In this document: positions 1 to 11,375 of the stretch, piece by piece
How the letters are laid out: every line of letters begins with the position of its first letter
Position numbering within the stretch: the first letter of the stretch is position 1
Source: Gymnothorax reevesii
Taxonomy: Eukaryota > Chordata > Actinopteri > Anguilliformes > Muraenidae
DNA length: 64,000 nucleotides
NCBI GenBank assembly: GCA_029721435.1
Contig: CM056587.1
Location: forward strand, 12,235,167 to 12,299,166
Direction: 5' to 3'
Notes under the pieces: model-generated
Database searches by the model: none
Seen by the model: the letters and a program-made list of their open reading frames with translations, nothing else
Told to the model about the DNA's origin: nothing
Translations under genes and position numbers: made by a program

Positions 1-238
1 AGACAGTATTCATGCAGGATGTACTACAGCTGACACACTGAGACTGTATTCATGCAGGATGTACTACAGCTGACGCACTGAAACTGCATTCATGCAGGAC
101 AAACTGCAGCTGTCACACTGAGACAGTATTCATGCAGGACAGACTGCAGCTGACACATTGAGACTGTGGTCATGCAGGAGGTACTGCAGCAGACACTGAG
201 ACTGCAGTCATTCAGGACGCACTGTGGCTGCACGCTGA
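1..238. repeat. 40-bp minisatellite, about 6 units
   Basis: Six head-to-tail units of about 40 bp fill the left edge. Each holds a variant of CATGCAGGA, then a variant of CTGCAGCTGACACACTG. The first four units are 40 bp long; the last two are shortened to 38-39 bp and more diverged, so the array decays rightward. It probably continues left of the window. No coding role is visible. Confidence 0.85.
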
Positions 239-2430
239 GATGATACCTGTGCTCACTGGAGCCTGCTAACTCTCAGTAGCCCAGCTATGTGCTTTGCCAC
301 TATTTTCATTCACTTTTTGGTCATCCTATTTAGACTATTAATGACTGAGAATAGCCAATATGTGCATTCAGGCAGACAGATGAGGCTTGTAGGTGGAACA
401 TGTGCCATATAGTCTTGTCGCAGGCAGGGTTTAAATCCACAGATATGAGCGTCTACATTGGCTCCGTGTATAGGTGTCTTATATGACTTTTCTTCCGCAG
501 TAGCAGGACACGGCAAATTTTATGAATGTATTCATGTGGCCAATTAGTAAGTCTATCATTACAAAAATATCAGACTGGGGTTGTAAATTCTCAAGTACGG
601 ACCCAAAGGGACACACTTCAAAGAATATCCATTCCAAAAGAAATCCAGAAACAGCAAAAAGTCTCATAAACCTCAGCCAGGCCAAGTAAAAAACAAACAA
701 TAAAAAATCCACAAGGGCAACAGAACAAAAAACAACAGGCGAAATGGTAGGTCAAAAAACATTCAGAGAACAAAGATTAAAAATTGGAGGAGGAAAAATA
801 CAAACAGGCTGGAAAGGACTTGATACTGACTGATGCTGACACCATCTGGCGAACAAAACAAAGAATATGGCGGAGTAAAAATAACGGACAATAAAGAGGC
901 TGATGAGGGGAATAATGAGCTGTCGGTGAGCAGGAGTGGCAGAGGCCTGGTGATGATGACTGAATCAGGAGGTGGGTGTGGAATAACAGTCCAGCAGGAA
1001 CAGAGGACAGAAAATTGGGTGAGGCCATGTCAGTCGATTGGTTGAGCTGAGGTGATAGAAACTGCGGCTCTGAATCTCCTGGGTCAAATTAATTTTGAAA
1101 CATATGAAATCATCTAACAAAACTCCTCCCAAGTCTCTGTTGTTCAACTGTTTCCCAAAGCCTCTCCCATTGTTAAATCCACGTCAGATATGAGCTGCAA
1201 GAGAGTTTATCAAACTTCTGCAATCGTATTTGTTATTAAATTGGACTACTTAGTGTCATACATCAAAAGAAAGCTGAGAGAATGCTCTTTCTTATGATAC
1301 CCAAATATGAAAATGTTTGACTGTTGTCGGAATAGTTTGGCTCCTCGAAGCGCATGATGTAATTTTCTAGAAGGATCATTTGCTTACAATCACTCGCACA
1401 CGAAAAACATGTATGCATTGCAACTGGTTTCATTTTCGCTCGTCATCACTCTTAAAGCATTGATGAAAATGAGGGAGAGGGACACCTAAATGGTATCTGT
1501 TATGGATTCTGAGGAAGAGTTGTTCAAAAATAGTAAGTCCAGAAGAGTTTTGAGTAGAAATTCTTTGGAATGGAGAGATACTTTGTCTGAAGATGAACAG
1601 CCTATGACATCGAAAAATAGATAGACGATCTTACACAAAGGGGCGTATCAAATGAAAGTTAGGAAACGCACTGAGTAAATTTTGCATTTCTTTTGAGTTT
1701 GTGAGCAACCAACCAAAAACTTAATCAGTGAGTTTCAAAACTTTAATATGCCATAACCAAGAGTATTAGATTCTGTTTATCACATATCTGAATTGTATAA
1801 TTTAATAGAAAACAAATGTAATTTCTGCAAGTGCCTTAATGGCAATTCCCATCATGTTTGCACTGAGTTATATCCATCAAGCTGAATGATAATCCGTTAG
1901 TCAGTGAGTCGCAGACGTTAGCCTGTTGGAAGGACACATTTAATATGTAAAAAAATCTGAACTTTGTGTTGGCATTACTGGCTTAAAATTTCAAAAACTT
2001 GCAATTTCAAAAAGTGCGTGAAGCTTTTTTTTTTGTCCAGTGAAGCTAGTAGACAAGCTGTTCGCTTTGAGCATGCTATTCTCAGCTAACCCAGAGGATT
2101 AAACTCCAGCTGACTCAGTCAGTTTTCACCAGCTACAGACCAGCAATGACCAACAGCAGGTCAGTTATGGTCAGCACTTATGACCAGCAATACATGTTTG
2201 AAACAGAGATTAAACCAAGTCATGGTGCCAGCCAGTCACTGATAGATTATATGGCCCAATTACATGGACTTTTTAGGAGAGAACACCACTACACAATAGA
2301 TTTGCCTGTGACAAGAAAACCAACTAGAGGCACTCGTAGAGTACAAATCTCTGCCAAGGCAGCACAATCCAAATGTGTATCAGTGAGAGCAACTGATATG
2401 TATAAGTTGAGTTATCGCGTGTGATATAGG
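239..2430. other. Intergenic DNA, no supported gene
   Basis: No gene is recognisable. Two small open frames on the + strand are recorded only because nothing else explains them. One is a 40-codon ATG frame at 1,502-1,624, rich in acidic and serine residues (starts MDSEEELF). The other is a 92-codon frame at 2,146-2,424 (starts MTNSRSVMV) that matches no family I know. Both may be decayed transposon pieces. The rest is AT-rich, with short poly-A and poly-T runs. Confidence 0.4.
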
Positions 2431-2775
2431 ATTTCAAGATGGCTGCCGTGGTGGCCATATTGTTTCACTGATTGCGGTCAAAATCAATAGGGTCCATCCT
2501 TTATGTAATAGCGATCCACCCACAAAATTTCAGGCAAATCCGTCCATGACTTTTGGAGTTATCGCATGTGATAGGATTTCAACATGGCTGCCGTGGCGGC
2601 CATATTGTCTGAGTGATCGGGGCCAAAATCAATAGGGTTCAAAAAAATTTCAGACAAATCTGTGCATTACGTTTTGAGTTATGCTGTTCACAAACAGACA
2701 AACAGACAGCAAACAAACAAACAAACAGGGGCGAAAACATAATCTCCGCCCCAACTTCGTTGGCGGAGATAATAA
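2431..2775 (+). repeat. Dispersed repeat with two diverged tandem modules
   Basis: Two modules about 145 bp apart each begin near ATGGCTGCCGTGG..GGCCATATTGT (about 2,439 and 2,584) and continue with a shared CAAAATCAATAGGGT stretch and an AATTTCAG..AAATC segment. The second module runs into an (ACAA)n stretch, then a short inverted pair ATCTCCGCC / GGCGGAGAT. This style of tail is common at the ends of fish dispersed repeats. The family name is not determined. Confidence 0.6.
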
Positions 2776-2843
2776 CAAGGCTATCAAATGCTATTGCCAA
2801 CATCCTCTGTCACAAACAATTAAAAAAGTTACAAAGCCCCGAG

Positions 2844-2904
2844 TATCGGCTTGTGCCTTCTTCAGGGAGCAATCATTACACCCTGAAGAAGGCGCAGGCC
2901 GATA
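2844..2904. repeat. 24-bp inverted repeat (hairpin)
   Basis: The left arm (2,844-2,867) and right arm (2,881-2,904) are reverse complements at 22 of 24 positions, separated by 13 bp. The arm core is GCCTTCTTCAGGG / CCCTGAAGAAGGC. It is probably the structured end of a dispersed retroelement. No open frame is associated with it. Confidence 0.75.
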
Positions 2905-5710
2905 GGCGTTGGTGTATTTTTAATGTGTTCATAGCCCTATGAATTAAAGGCCTTTAATATTTTTTCAAACCATCCTGTGTGCCTGGACTTGGATTATTTA
3001 TAACATTGTTTTTTGGTCATAAGTTTTCCTCCCCTTTTTTGAGGTATTCCCTTCTATGAGCACCAGTGGTTTAAGGGACACCAGAAGCGATCCTGCTGCC
3101 TCTTTTTTTCTTGTAGCCATTTAATGTCTCCATGAATTTCATAAGTTTTACCTTCACTGATGTGCCTGGGCGGAAATTTAGCCAACCCCGGAGAGGAAAT
3201 CCCAACAGAAAGGGGGTCAGAGAGTGCTTTGGTTTCAACTTTCAGCTCCATAATCTCCTGGAGAAGCAGCCAAAGACCCTCTGAAAACAGGTCCTCCCTC
3301 TTCCTCCTCGCTTGGCTCACTCTGTTGTGTGCGCAAAGGTGCTCAGCGCCAAGACATGAAGCCATCTGACCTGTTTGAAGCAGGGATTAACTGCTGGGGT
3401 CAAATCCCTCAGGAGCTGCCTCTCCTTAATGGATGATGGTTTGTTCCTGGCTATATATGCGACTTCAAAAGAAGAAAAATAGTATGATACTGACAAACAA
3501 ACAGCTAGTTGGATAGTATCTCTTTCATGCTCATTCTCATGGAAGATTCTACATACTTGCCCAGTTAGCCAGCGCTACAAACGGCTAGTTAACGAACTTA
3601 TAAACTGATGTAATATAACGATAATTATGGGTGACCTCTGTTGACAGTTGAACTTGTGTTCTTACCTTGAATTCAAGGGGATATACATTAGTGCTTCACT
3701 CAAAAAGTCTGTTAGGCAATTGCTCCTCAGATTGTCAGCAATTATAAATGGCAAAAAGATTACCAGACAAAAAACAAGGGGTATAAGCAGGTAAGCAAGT
3801 GTCGTTGAGCATTAACATATCCTTGCATTCTCCGAGGGGGTACAGTTACTTCTAAAAGCTCTGAAAGAACGAAATGAAAGTGTGACGGCCAACATTTTAA
3901 TCTCGTCTTATTCATGCCTTTGATGTATATGGTCTAACCTTGGTTCAATAAACATATCAACTTCTCGAACAGCCACTTTATTGTAAATGGGCTCCGCGAG
4001 TAAAGGTGAATTGCTAACACTATTGCCTCTGCAACAAAGCCATCATTCATTGAATAGGCTGCTTTCTTTGCCAAAAGTACTGCCAATTTTCCTATTAGCA
4101 AAGATCTATCGGAAATACTCTCTGCAGTTATGACATCTCATTTTCTGAACCAAAATGGAATTAAGAACTATCTGAGCGGTAGAAATGGTCAGAAGATGCA
4201 GAACTAACTGTAATTTATTACAAGAACTCAGAGCTCAATTGGAGCAAAACTGCATTGTCAGTCTTGTATGATTTGCCACCTTTCGCCGCAACCACTGCAG
4301 AATATCAATGTAGGATAATTTTAATCCGCTTAAATAATCTTTTATAGTGAAAAGGTCAGGTAATAATTCTTAAGCCAGAAGACTATCAGTGATTTGGTTG
4401 ATCATTTCTTTGTTTTGAAACTTACAGTTGCCCGAAATTAGGCATGTAACTTTTATAATTTTGCAATGTACTTTTATTTTGGCATTCCACCAGGAGATAG
4501 CAGAAGTCACGTGGTATTTGGAAGAGACCGCGGCAGTTAGTTCGTTTCAATCCCATCATTCTCCCTCTTTAATTCTGCCATTCCTTCGGAGAGGTAATAC
4601 TCTCTTTTGCTCCAATAATTTTACTGCGGTGAACTGAGTAAAAAGTCATAAGAATTTATAATTGTTCATATACAGGTGTCTGAGGGTTTGTTTAATCCTG
4701 TGATGTCGCAATTCTTCATTTTTTAATTTTTGATAGTTAAACCTAGTGAAGAAGTTCACTGCTGTCATGCTAGTTGGCTAGTACCTCACGGCTGCATGCT
4801 CTCACTCTGTTCATAAGGCTGCTGAGCGTTTTTCGTGAAAATGTCGAAACAGGTGCGGCGTGCGTTGAGCATTGAATTGCACAGGCTGAGCTGTGAACTG
4901 CTATTCAGCCATGTTTATTTTCTTTTATGCACGTACAGTTGGGATGTTGTTTGTCTTACCGAGAATTGCACATTGGACACACAGGCATACCTGTAGCCAG
5001 TTATGCTTGCATAGTTAGCTGGTAGCTATAAGCATGCTTCACATGTAAACTTTTGCAGAATGCGTTAGCAAGCCATATTTATATGGTTGATTTGTTATAT
5101 ACTGTATTACAGGTTGGGTGCATACTCACTTTGTCAGGATGTAACAGTTTTACTTTGCATTCTACTCACTTTAATTCTGTCATTCCTGAGGAGAGGTGCT
5201 GCGAGCATTGAGCATTACATTGCACAGGCTGAGCTGCGAACCGCTATTCAACCATGTTTATTTCCTTCTATACAGGCTGGCGAATAAAGTGCAATTTGTC
5301 CCAGATGTCGTCACTTTCAAGTTATTTTACACACAACGCAGAGTGAGACCTGCTTCACTCATATACTACAACAAATCTTTTCTTCCAAATTTTACTTCCC
5401 TGGACACATCAGCTAAAATTGCTCATGTCACCACCTGGTTCATCGGCCTTAAGCTTAGCCAACTCAGCTCGAGCGCAACAAACGCTGTGTCACAAAATGA
5501 CTCCCCTATAGTCCCAAGATGGCTGAGATACCACAAATCTCCAGCAGGGGCAGCAGTTAAGGATTTGGCTCGTGCATCATCAGTCTCTGTTGAGAGTGAC
5601 TCGGACCACCGCTTAGCTGATAACCATGTTTGTTCCAGAAGGTCTGCAGTGCTGCCAGGAATATGCTATCAATCTAACTGAGCATCAGTAAAATGAGGCC
5701 TTTGGAGACT
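2905..5710. other. Intergenic DNA with one local duplication, no supported gene
   Basis: No gene is recognised. A block of about 80 bp is present twice in direct orientation, near 4,850-4,930 and 5,200-5,280, sharing TTGCACAGGCTGAGCTG and CCATGTTTATTT. Open frames at 3,054-3,365 (-, 103 codons) and 5,196-5,681 (+, 161 codons) show no family motif. The second one begins inside the duplicated block, which argues against it being a conserved gene. Confidence 0.4.
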
Positions 5711-6449
5711 GAGGAGTGAATGTAGTTCAAAGTCCTGTGTGTAGTTCAGGATTGAGGAGAGTGTAGTTCAAAGCCCTGTGTGTAGTTCCGGATTGAGGAG
5801 TGTGTAGTTTAAAGCCCTGTGTGTGGTTCAGAATTGAGGAGAGTGTAGTTTAAAGCCCTGTGTGTAGTTCAGGATTGAGGAGTGTGTAGTTTAAAGCCCT
5901 GTGTGTGGTTCAGGATTGAGGAGAGTGTAGTTCAAAGCCCTGTGTGTAGTTCAGGATTGAGGAGTGTGTAGTTCAAAGCCCTGTGTGTGGTTCAGGATTG
6001 AGGAGAGTGTAGTTCAAAGCCCTGTGTGTAGTTCCGGATTGAGGAGAGTGTAGTTTAAAGCCCTGTGTGTAGTTCAGGATTGAGGAGAGTGTAGTTTAAC
6101 GCCCTGTGTGTGGTTCAGAATTGAGGAGAGTGTAGTTTAAAGCCCTGTGTGTGGTTCCGGATTGAGGAGAGTGTAGTTTAAAGCCCTGTGTGTGGTTCAG
6201 GATTGAGGAGAGTGTAGTTTAAAGCCCTGTGTGTGGTTCAGGATTGAGGAGAGTGTAGTTTAAAGCCCTGTGTGTAGTTCAGGATTGAGGAGAGTGTAAT
6301 TTAAAGCCCTGTGTGTGGTTCAGGATTGAGTAGTGTGTAGTTTAAAGCCCTGTGTGTGGTTCAGGATTGAGGAGAGTGTAGTTCAAAGCCCTGTGTGTAG
6401 TTCAGGATTGAAAAGAGTGTAGTTTAAAGCCCTGTGTGTAGTTCAGGGA
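5711..6449. repeat. 41-bp minisatellite, about 18 units
   Basis: About 18 head-to-tail copies of a 41-bp unit, built from TGTAGTT(C/T)AAAGCCCTGTG, then TGT(A/G)GTTC(A/C)GGATTGAGGA. Units differ mainly at a few fixed positions (AGTTCAAAG or AGTTTAAAG, GTAGTTC or GTGGTTC, GAGAGTG or GTGTG). This suggests past unequal exchange between variant units. No promoter or coding role is visible. Confidence 0.9.
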
Positions 6450-7974
6450 ATTGTGATCAAAGGTGATCAACTCAATACTCAAGACAGGTGCACGACTCAA
6501 CCACAGTTCCCGCTCTCCAGTGTTCCATGACAGAGAACCCACTGAACCAAACTGCAAAAATGAAGGAAATCCATTCATCCAAACACAGCTTTTTTTAGCA
6601 GTCCCCACCAGCCAGCCTAGGACTCATTCCTACATTGTATCACAGTTTGGCTTTTAATATAAAATCACTTTTTTCATTCTCAGGTTAATTGCAGTTGTAT
6701 TGCATATGTGTGTATGTGTCTTGTCCAGCAACCGGAAAAAAATGTTCATTGGCAAAAATAGTGAAATTTTAGTCTTAAACTAGAAAAAAAAAAAAAAAAA
6801 AAACAATAAAAAACTAAATCGCTCTGGCAAGAACTATGATTTATTGCATTTGAAAGATCCATCTTTCAGGTGGTCATCAAGTCTATTCAAATGAAAAATG
6901 GTTCCACAGCATTAAATTTTTCCAGTTCCCACATTTGAGCGAAATGGGACTGCGCAGAGGAAAAACACTGACTCGAGCGGTGAAGAGGCCAAACTCGAAG
7001 GACAAAAAGCTGAGGTGATGAAAGCCAAACTCCATTTACTGGCCCACTCTCCCTGCCGCTTAGATTTAAAGAAACAATGGAGACGTCTCTGTTGTGGCCT
7101 CCAGGAGAAACATTGTGTGCAAAACACATCGGCCCAAGCAGTAATGCAGAACGAGGTCAGAACTGTGAGTTGCTGCGGTCAACAACACGCTTTTCTCCTC
7201 TTCTCGCGTTCATTTGCTATATTTTACTGATTATGAAACATTTTCCACTTTTTTCCAGGTTATCAATCAGAAGACAGCCAGGTGGTAAACGGTCTTAACC
7301 CGTCCAGTAAAAATTTTACTTCAAAAAGGCAACGGTGGTTTTCTGTTGAAGACAATTCACTGCGTCTAATTTTGGAATCAATATGTTGCTGTTAAATGCA
7401 TGTTGGCAGGGTGGTGTTTTTTCTTTGTTTATGTGAGTAAACGTGGTACAAAATAGGATTAGTTTGATTGGGTTGGAGTTCTTGTCTTCATCAGCACCAG
7501 TTTGATTGACTCTTGCGTGGTTTTTGCGGGTTTGCTTGAACTTGTTTTTGATGTAAATCCACAAGTGTGAATCACAAAGCTTGGAGACAGTGCAGAGAGA
7601 CCTGGGATTTAATGAATCTGTGGCCCGGTCATCTTTTCTTCAGTCTCACTCAAAATGCTTTTCTTTCTTCTTCTCTTTTCTGCGGTTTTTTCAGCTCCAT
7701 CATGTGCTTCTCATCCCTGGTCCCCCTGGATCTGAAATGTTGCAGAACTGCAGAGAAAATTGAAAGAGGCGGACCAATCTATCAGTGCTCAGGCAAAAAC
7801 TGCTCTCTTTGGTCTGAGAGGATTTTATTACTGTTTTAGAAGCTGATGGAATCGCATCTGTGCAATAACGCCAATTATACTTTCATCACTTACGCAGATT
7901 TGCATGCACATACGCACTCACGCTTACATACTCAAACAAATGTGTCCAAACAATCAAAAATAAACATTTGCTTG
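6450..7974. other. Intergenic DNA, no supported gene
   Basis: No conserved coding segment was recognised. An A-rich run lies at about 6,783-6,810. Short open frames on both strands overlap each other and lack known motifs. The stretch runs into a CA microsatellite at its right end. Confidence 0.4.
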
Positions 7975-8022
<48 letters not shown>

Positions 8023-8034
8023 CACGTACAAGTA
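7975..8034. repeat. (CA)n microsatellite
   Basis: About 60 bp of CA dinucleotides with a few AA and CG interruptions. It is a simple repeat and would be length-variable between individuals. Confidence 0.95.
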
Positions 8035-8106
8035 CGCACACACGTCTGTGTAGCTACATTTGCGAGGACATTGTAATGACTTACATTCATTTTGTATAGA
8101 CTTATG

Positions 8107-8152
8107 CCTAACCCTAACCCTAACCTTAGCCTGACCCTAGCTGTAACCCTAA
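8107..8152. repeat. Interstitial telomere-like repeat (CCCTAA)n
   Basis: Three near-perfect CTAACC hexamers are followed by degenerate copies (CTTAGCC, TGACCCTAG, TGTAACCCTAAG). The vertebrate telomere motif is TTAGGG, whose complement this is. The array is short and decayed, so it is not a functional chromosome end. Confidence 0.8.
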
Positions 8153-9714
8153 GACTAATTTTGACCAGTTCGCCATAATCTTAGTAATCATCTGCGAGGA
8201 GCACCAAAATCTCCTCACCACTCCAAATGTCCTCACGTTTGTGGTTTCTCAGGAGTTAGTTCTCACAAGCATAGCTCTACAAGCCCGCACATGCTCACAG
8301 TATATCTGGGTTGTTACATTTCAGGGGGAAACTTTGGCACAGTTATGGATCTTATTGGCATTAAATGTGAAACAATTCTGTTTTAGTGCACAATTTAAAA
8401 TCCTGCTGAGGTGATGGAAAGAAAGACTGAATGGAGCTAATCCAGAGTTTACATGTGGTTTCAGACCACACAGACCACACTGGAAATCAAAACATTGGCT
8501 AATGGTGCTGTAGCCTTTTAACACGGGAGCTAAACTGTGACAAAGCTCTAAAGTACACGCAACCCCATGTCTGAAAGGATATGGACGATATGGAAAATGC
8601 TCATTAAAATGGAAAACAGTGATTTTTTTTACTTAATACTTGACCTGCATTAAATTGAAAACAGCACAAGGACAAGATATTCAATGTTTTCTCTCTTGCC
8701 TTTGTGTTTCATGGAAAGAAACAGTTGTTCTGAATTTTTATGCCTGTAACACGTCCCAAGAAATTTGCGATAGAGGGTGTGTTTACCACTGTATTACATC
8801 ACCTTTCTTTTTAACAGCCCTCCAAGTAAGCATTTGGGGAACAGAGTACTCCAAATGAACCAGTGCTGAAGTATTATTCTCCCAGTATTCCTTAAACTAT
8901 GTCTTCAGCTGTCAGATTTTTTAAAGCACAACATAAATGGGAGTCCAAAAACTGCACTCTTTGAAGTGGACACAAAGTTGTTACACTTGCGGAATGTTAT
9001 GTGCTGTTGTTGTGTTTAAATAAGCAGGGAGTCCCTGTAAAGATGCCATCGAGAATTCAGCCCGTGTTGCTCCAAAATGCTTGCCTACTTAAGCATCAAA
9101 AGTACAAACATTGATGTTAAAGTTACCCTGGCAAGAGGCATTAATGCACTCCCACAAAATGACAGGTGCTGGCTTTTGTACATTACATGGGTAACAACCA
9201 CAATTTTTGAATTTGACCTGCAGAACACAATGTCCATTATCAGGACAGGCTATTTGAAAGGTTGACTGGTTAGACTTCTACACGTTTCCATGGTGCATCA
9301 GCCCATTACATGTGAACTAAAGCCCAGAGAAGACGGCAACGTTTATGCATGTCTGTGCCATGTGGCTTCCTCTCATTTGTGGATGCAATGATGAACGGTG
9401 TTTATTAGCGAGGTATTTCCGAAGTAGTTCTCGCCCGTATGGTCATATCCATCACAAAGCATGAGGCACTCAGTATTGAATCATGAACAAGTGGGCTTTT
9501 TGTGGGTTCTCCTTTTACATCTAATGATGGGATCATGATAATCGTTGAACACCTGGACACTCTTTTTTTCCAGTATTTGTTTTTTCCCTCGAAGATGAGA
9601 AGCACTAGGTATTCACTTCAATACACATCCTTCACTCACATATTTTTCCACCAGTCATTGGAGAATACTCTTCGATGTTTAGCAGCTGACAATCCATCTT
9701 TGTGGAGTCGATTT
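8153..9714. other. Intergenic DNA, no supported gene
   Basis: No recognisable coding, RNA or repeat structure was found. Open frames are short and mostly antisense to one another. Confidence 0.35.
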
Positions 9715-10335
9715 TTAGCAAGGGCCGAATGTTCCCACAATTCACTGGGTAACTCCTAGGCTCCTCGTTTGAGGCTCAGTTGGGTTATCAGCCTCCGCTG
9801 ATTCCTGAGACTGACAGGGATTCAGAGGTTCCTTCGGTCAATCACTTTGTTCAGTGTTGTCGGTCAGTTTGGGCTAGGGTCCGTTCCTTTTTGTTGCATT
9901 CTGGATGGAAACAAAAGACCGCCGCAGATCGAGGGCGCCGTTTGGCCCCATCTTATCGGGTTGGCCAAAGGGTCTGGGTTTCCACGTGGGACCTTCCCTT
10001 GAGAGTGGAGTCATGGAAGTTGACTCCCCGCTTCATTGGTCCTTTTAAGATTTGTGCAAAGGATCAATCCTGTCACAGTCCAATTGAAGCTCCCTAGATC
10101 CTTACGGATCCACGCCTCTTTTCATGTCTCCAGGCTCAGACCTGTTATCACTTGTGTCCTGGCTCCGGTCGACAAACCCCTGCCGCCACCGCGGATGACT
10201 GAAGGGTGGCCTGTTTACACTGTGTGTTGTATTTTAGCTGAGACCTCAGTTTTTAGTCGACTGGGAGGGTTATGGTCCCGAGGAGGGGTGCTGGGTCCTT
10301 TCTCGGGATATCCTGGATATCGCACCTGGTAAATG
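9715..10335 (+). pseudogene. Broken Ty3/Gypsy pol 3' end (integrase C-terminus plus chromodomain)
   Basis: The translated pieces follow the C-terminal order of fish Ty3/Gypsy polyproteins. First comes an AECSHNSL segment, then [29 protein letters not shown] and PRFIGPF. After a frame change come [20 protein letters not shown] and SRLRPV, and after another frame change [11 protein letters not shown] and SRDILD, the chromodomain-like end. At least two frameshifts and an in-frame stop separate the pieces, so it is dead. Protease, reverse transcriptase and RNase H are absent, and no paired LTR was found. It is a decayed insertion with no host function implied. Confidence 0.88.
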
Positions 10336-10969
10336 AAATAAGCATTGATTATTCATGCAGGGGCAGTGTATTGAAAGGATGGCATGAACCAAACCTTTCC
10401 ATCCAAGCCTGCCCTGCAACCAGCCAGTCATATAAGCACACAATGTCGACCTTGATAAACTTTCTATTACTTAGCGAACTTGAAATATTTGTTGAACCTC
10501 ATAGCTACAACATATATCCACACACACTTCATGTACACCAATACAGTAGTAAAAATTTGCACCGGGATTAACAAGCTGAACAAAAAAATGTTCAGAAACT
10601 GTTTCTGTCCGTGACTGGAGCCATGTTTGTGCTGTTTTTCTGTGGCAGGGGCCTGTTTGTGGTCTGTTATCCCTTCCTGAGTGCCTGTTCATTTGTTTCC
10701 CCTTTTTGTAGTACTTTGAAGATGCATTTTTTCCGCACAGCTACAGAACTGTCATGAGACATTATCCAGTGTTTGGCCCAGAGCAGTATGTGCATCGCAG
10801 CTTTGCTGAAAGTTGCAGTGAGAAAGCTGCTTTAATTGAATGGGTGGAAATCTGCTTTCACGGAACAAACTTCAGGGGCAGACTATTCAAAAGAGAGGGG
10901 CTGATTCTTCTAAAGATATAAACAAATAAATATTGGGCTTGTCGGTTTTTCTCCAGACATACTTAATAA
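10336..10969. other. Intergenic DNA, no supported gene
   Basis: This stretch follows the Gypsy remnant and holds no recognised coding or repeat unit. Part of it may be decayed retroelement 3' sequence. Confidence 0.3.
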
Positions 10970-11375
10970 ATGGGAGTGTAAACGAAAGTTCAATCATGAG
11001 ACGTAGGACGCAAGCAATCGGTCTTACCCAATCGTAACCCTTTATCTTCTATATAAATGCCCGTGACATGTTCCGTTTTGCTGTTTCAGAGATTCCGCAT
11101 CGCCCACCACCTCCCCATCACCACCAACTTCCGACTCCGACCTCTTCAGCATCAAATCCATCCTCCCCATGGCAATCTGATGACCCTTCAAGGGGGGCGG
11201 CTTCGCCTCTGCCAACTACCCAGGCAGATCAGCACCCCTCCTTGCTGGAGGGTCTATGAGGACAGAGTCATCGCCAAAGACTTTGTCAAATTAATTTCAT
11301 TGTTAATTCCATTGTCAAATAAATCTTTTACATTTTAATTCCGAAGTCTTCGTGTTTGAACAGTAATTTACCGTG
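10970..11375 (+). mobile_element. Possible solo LTR-like block
   Basis: A TATA-like CTATATAAATGCC lies at about 11,048 and a polyadenylation signal AATAAA at about 11,319, some 270 bp apart, with a CT-rich body between them. That spacing fits a retroelement LTR. The borders TG..CA are only tentative and no target duplication was found. An independent unannotated transcript end is an alternative. Confidence 0.25.

Noticed and set aside
8107..8152. Chromosome end
   Set aside because: Only a few degenerate TTAGGG-complement units with ordinary sequence on both sides; an interstitial relic.
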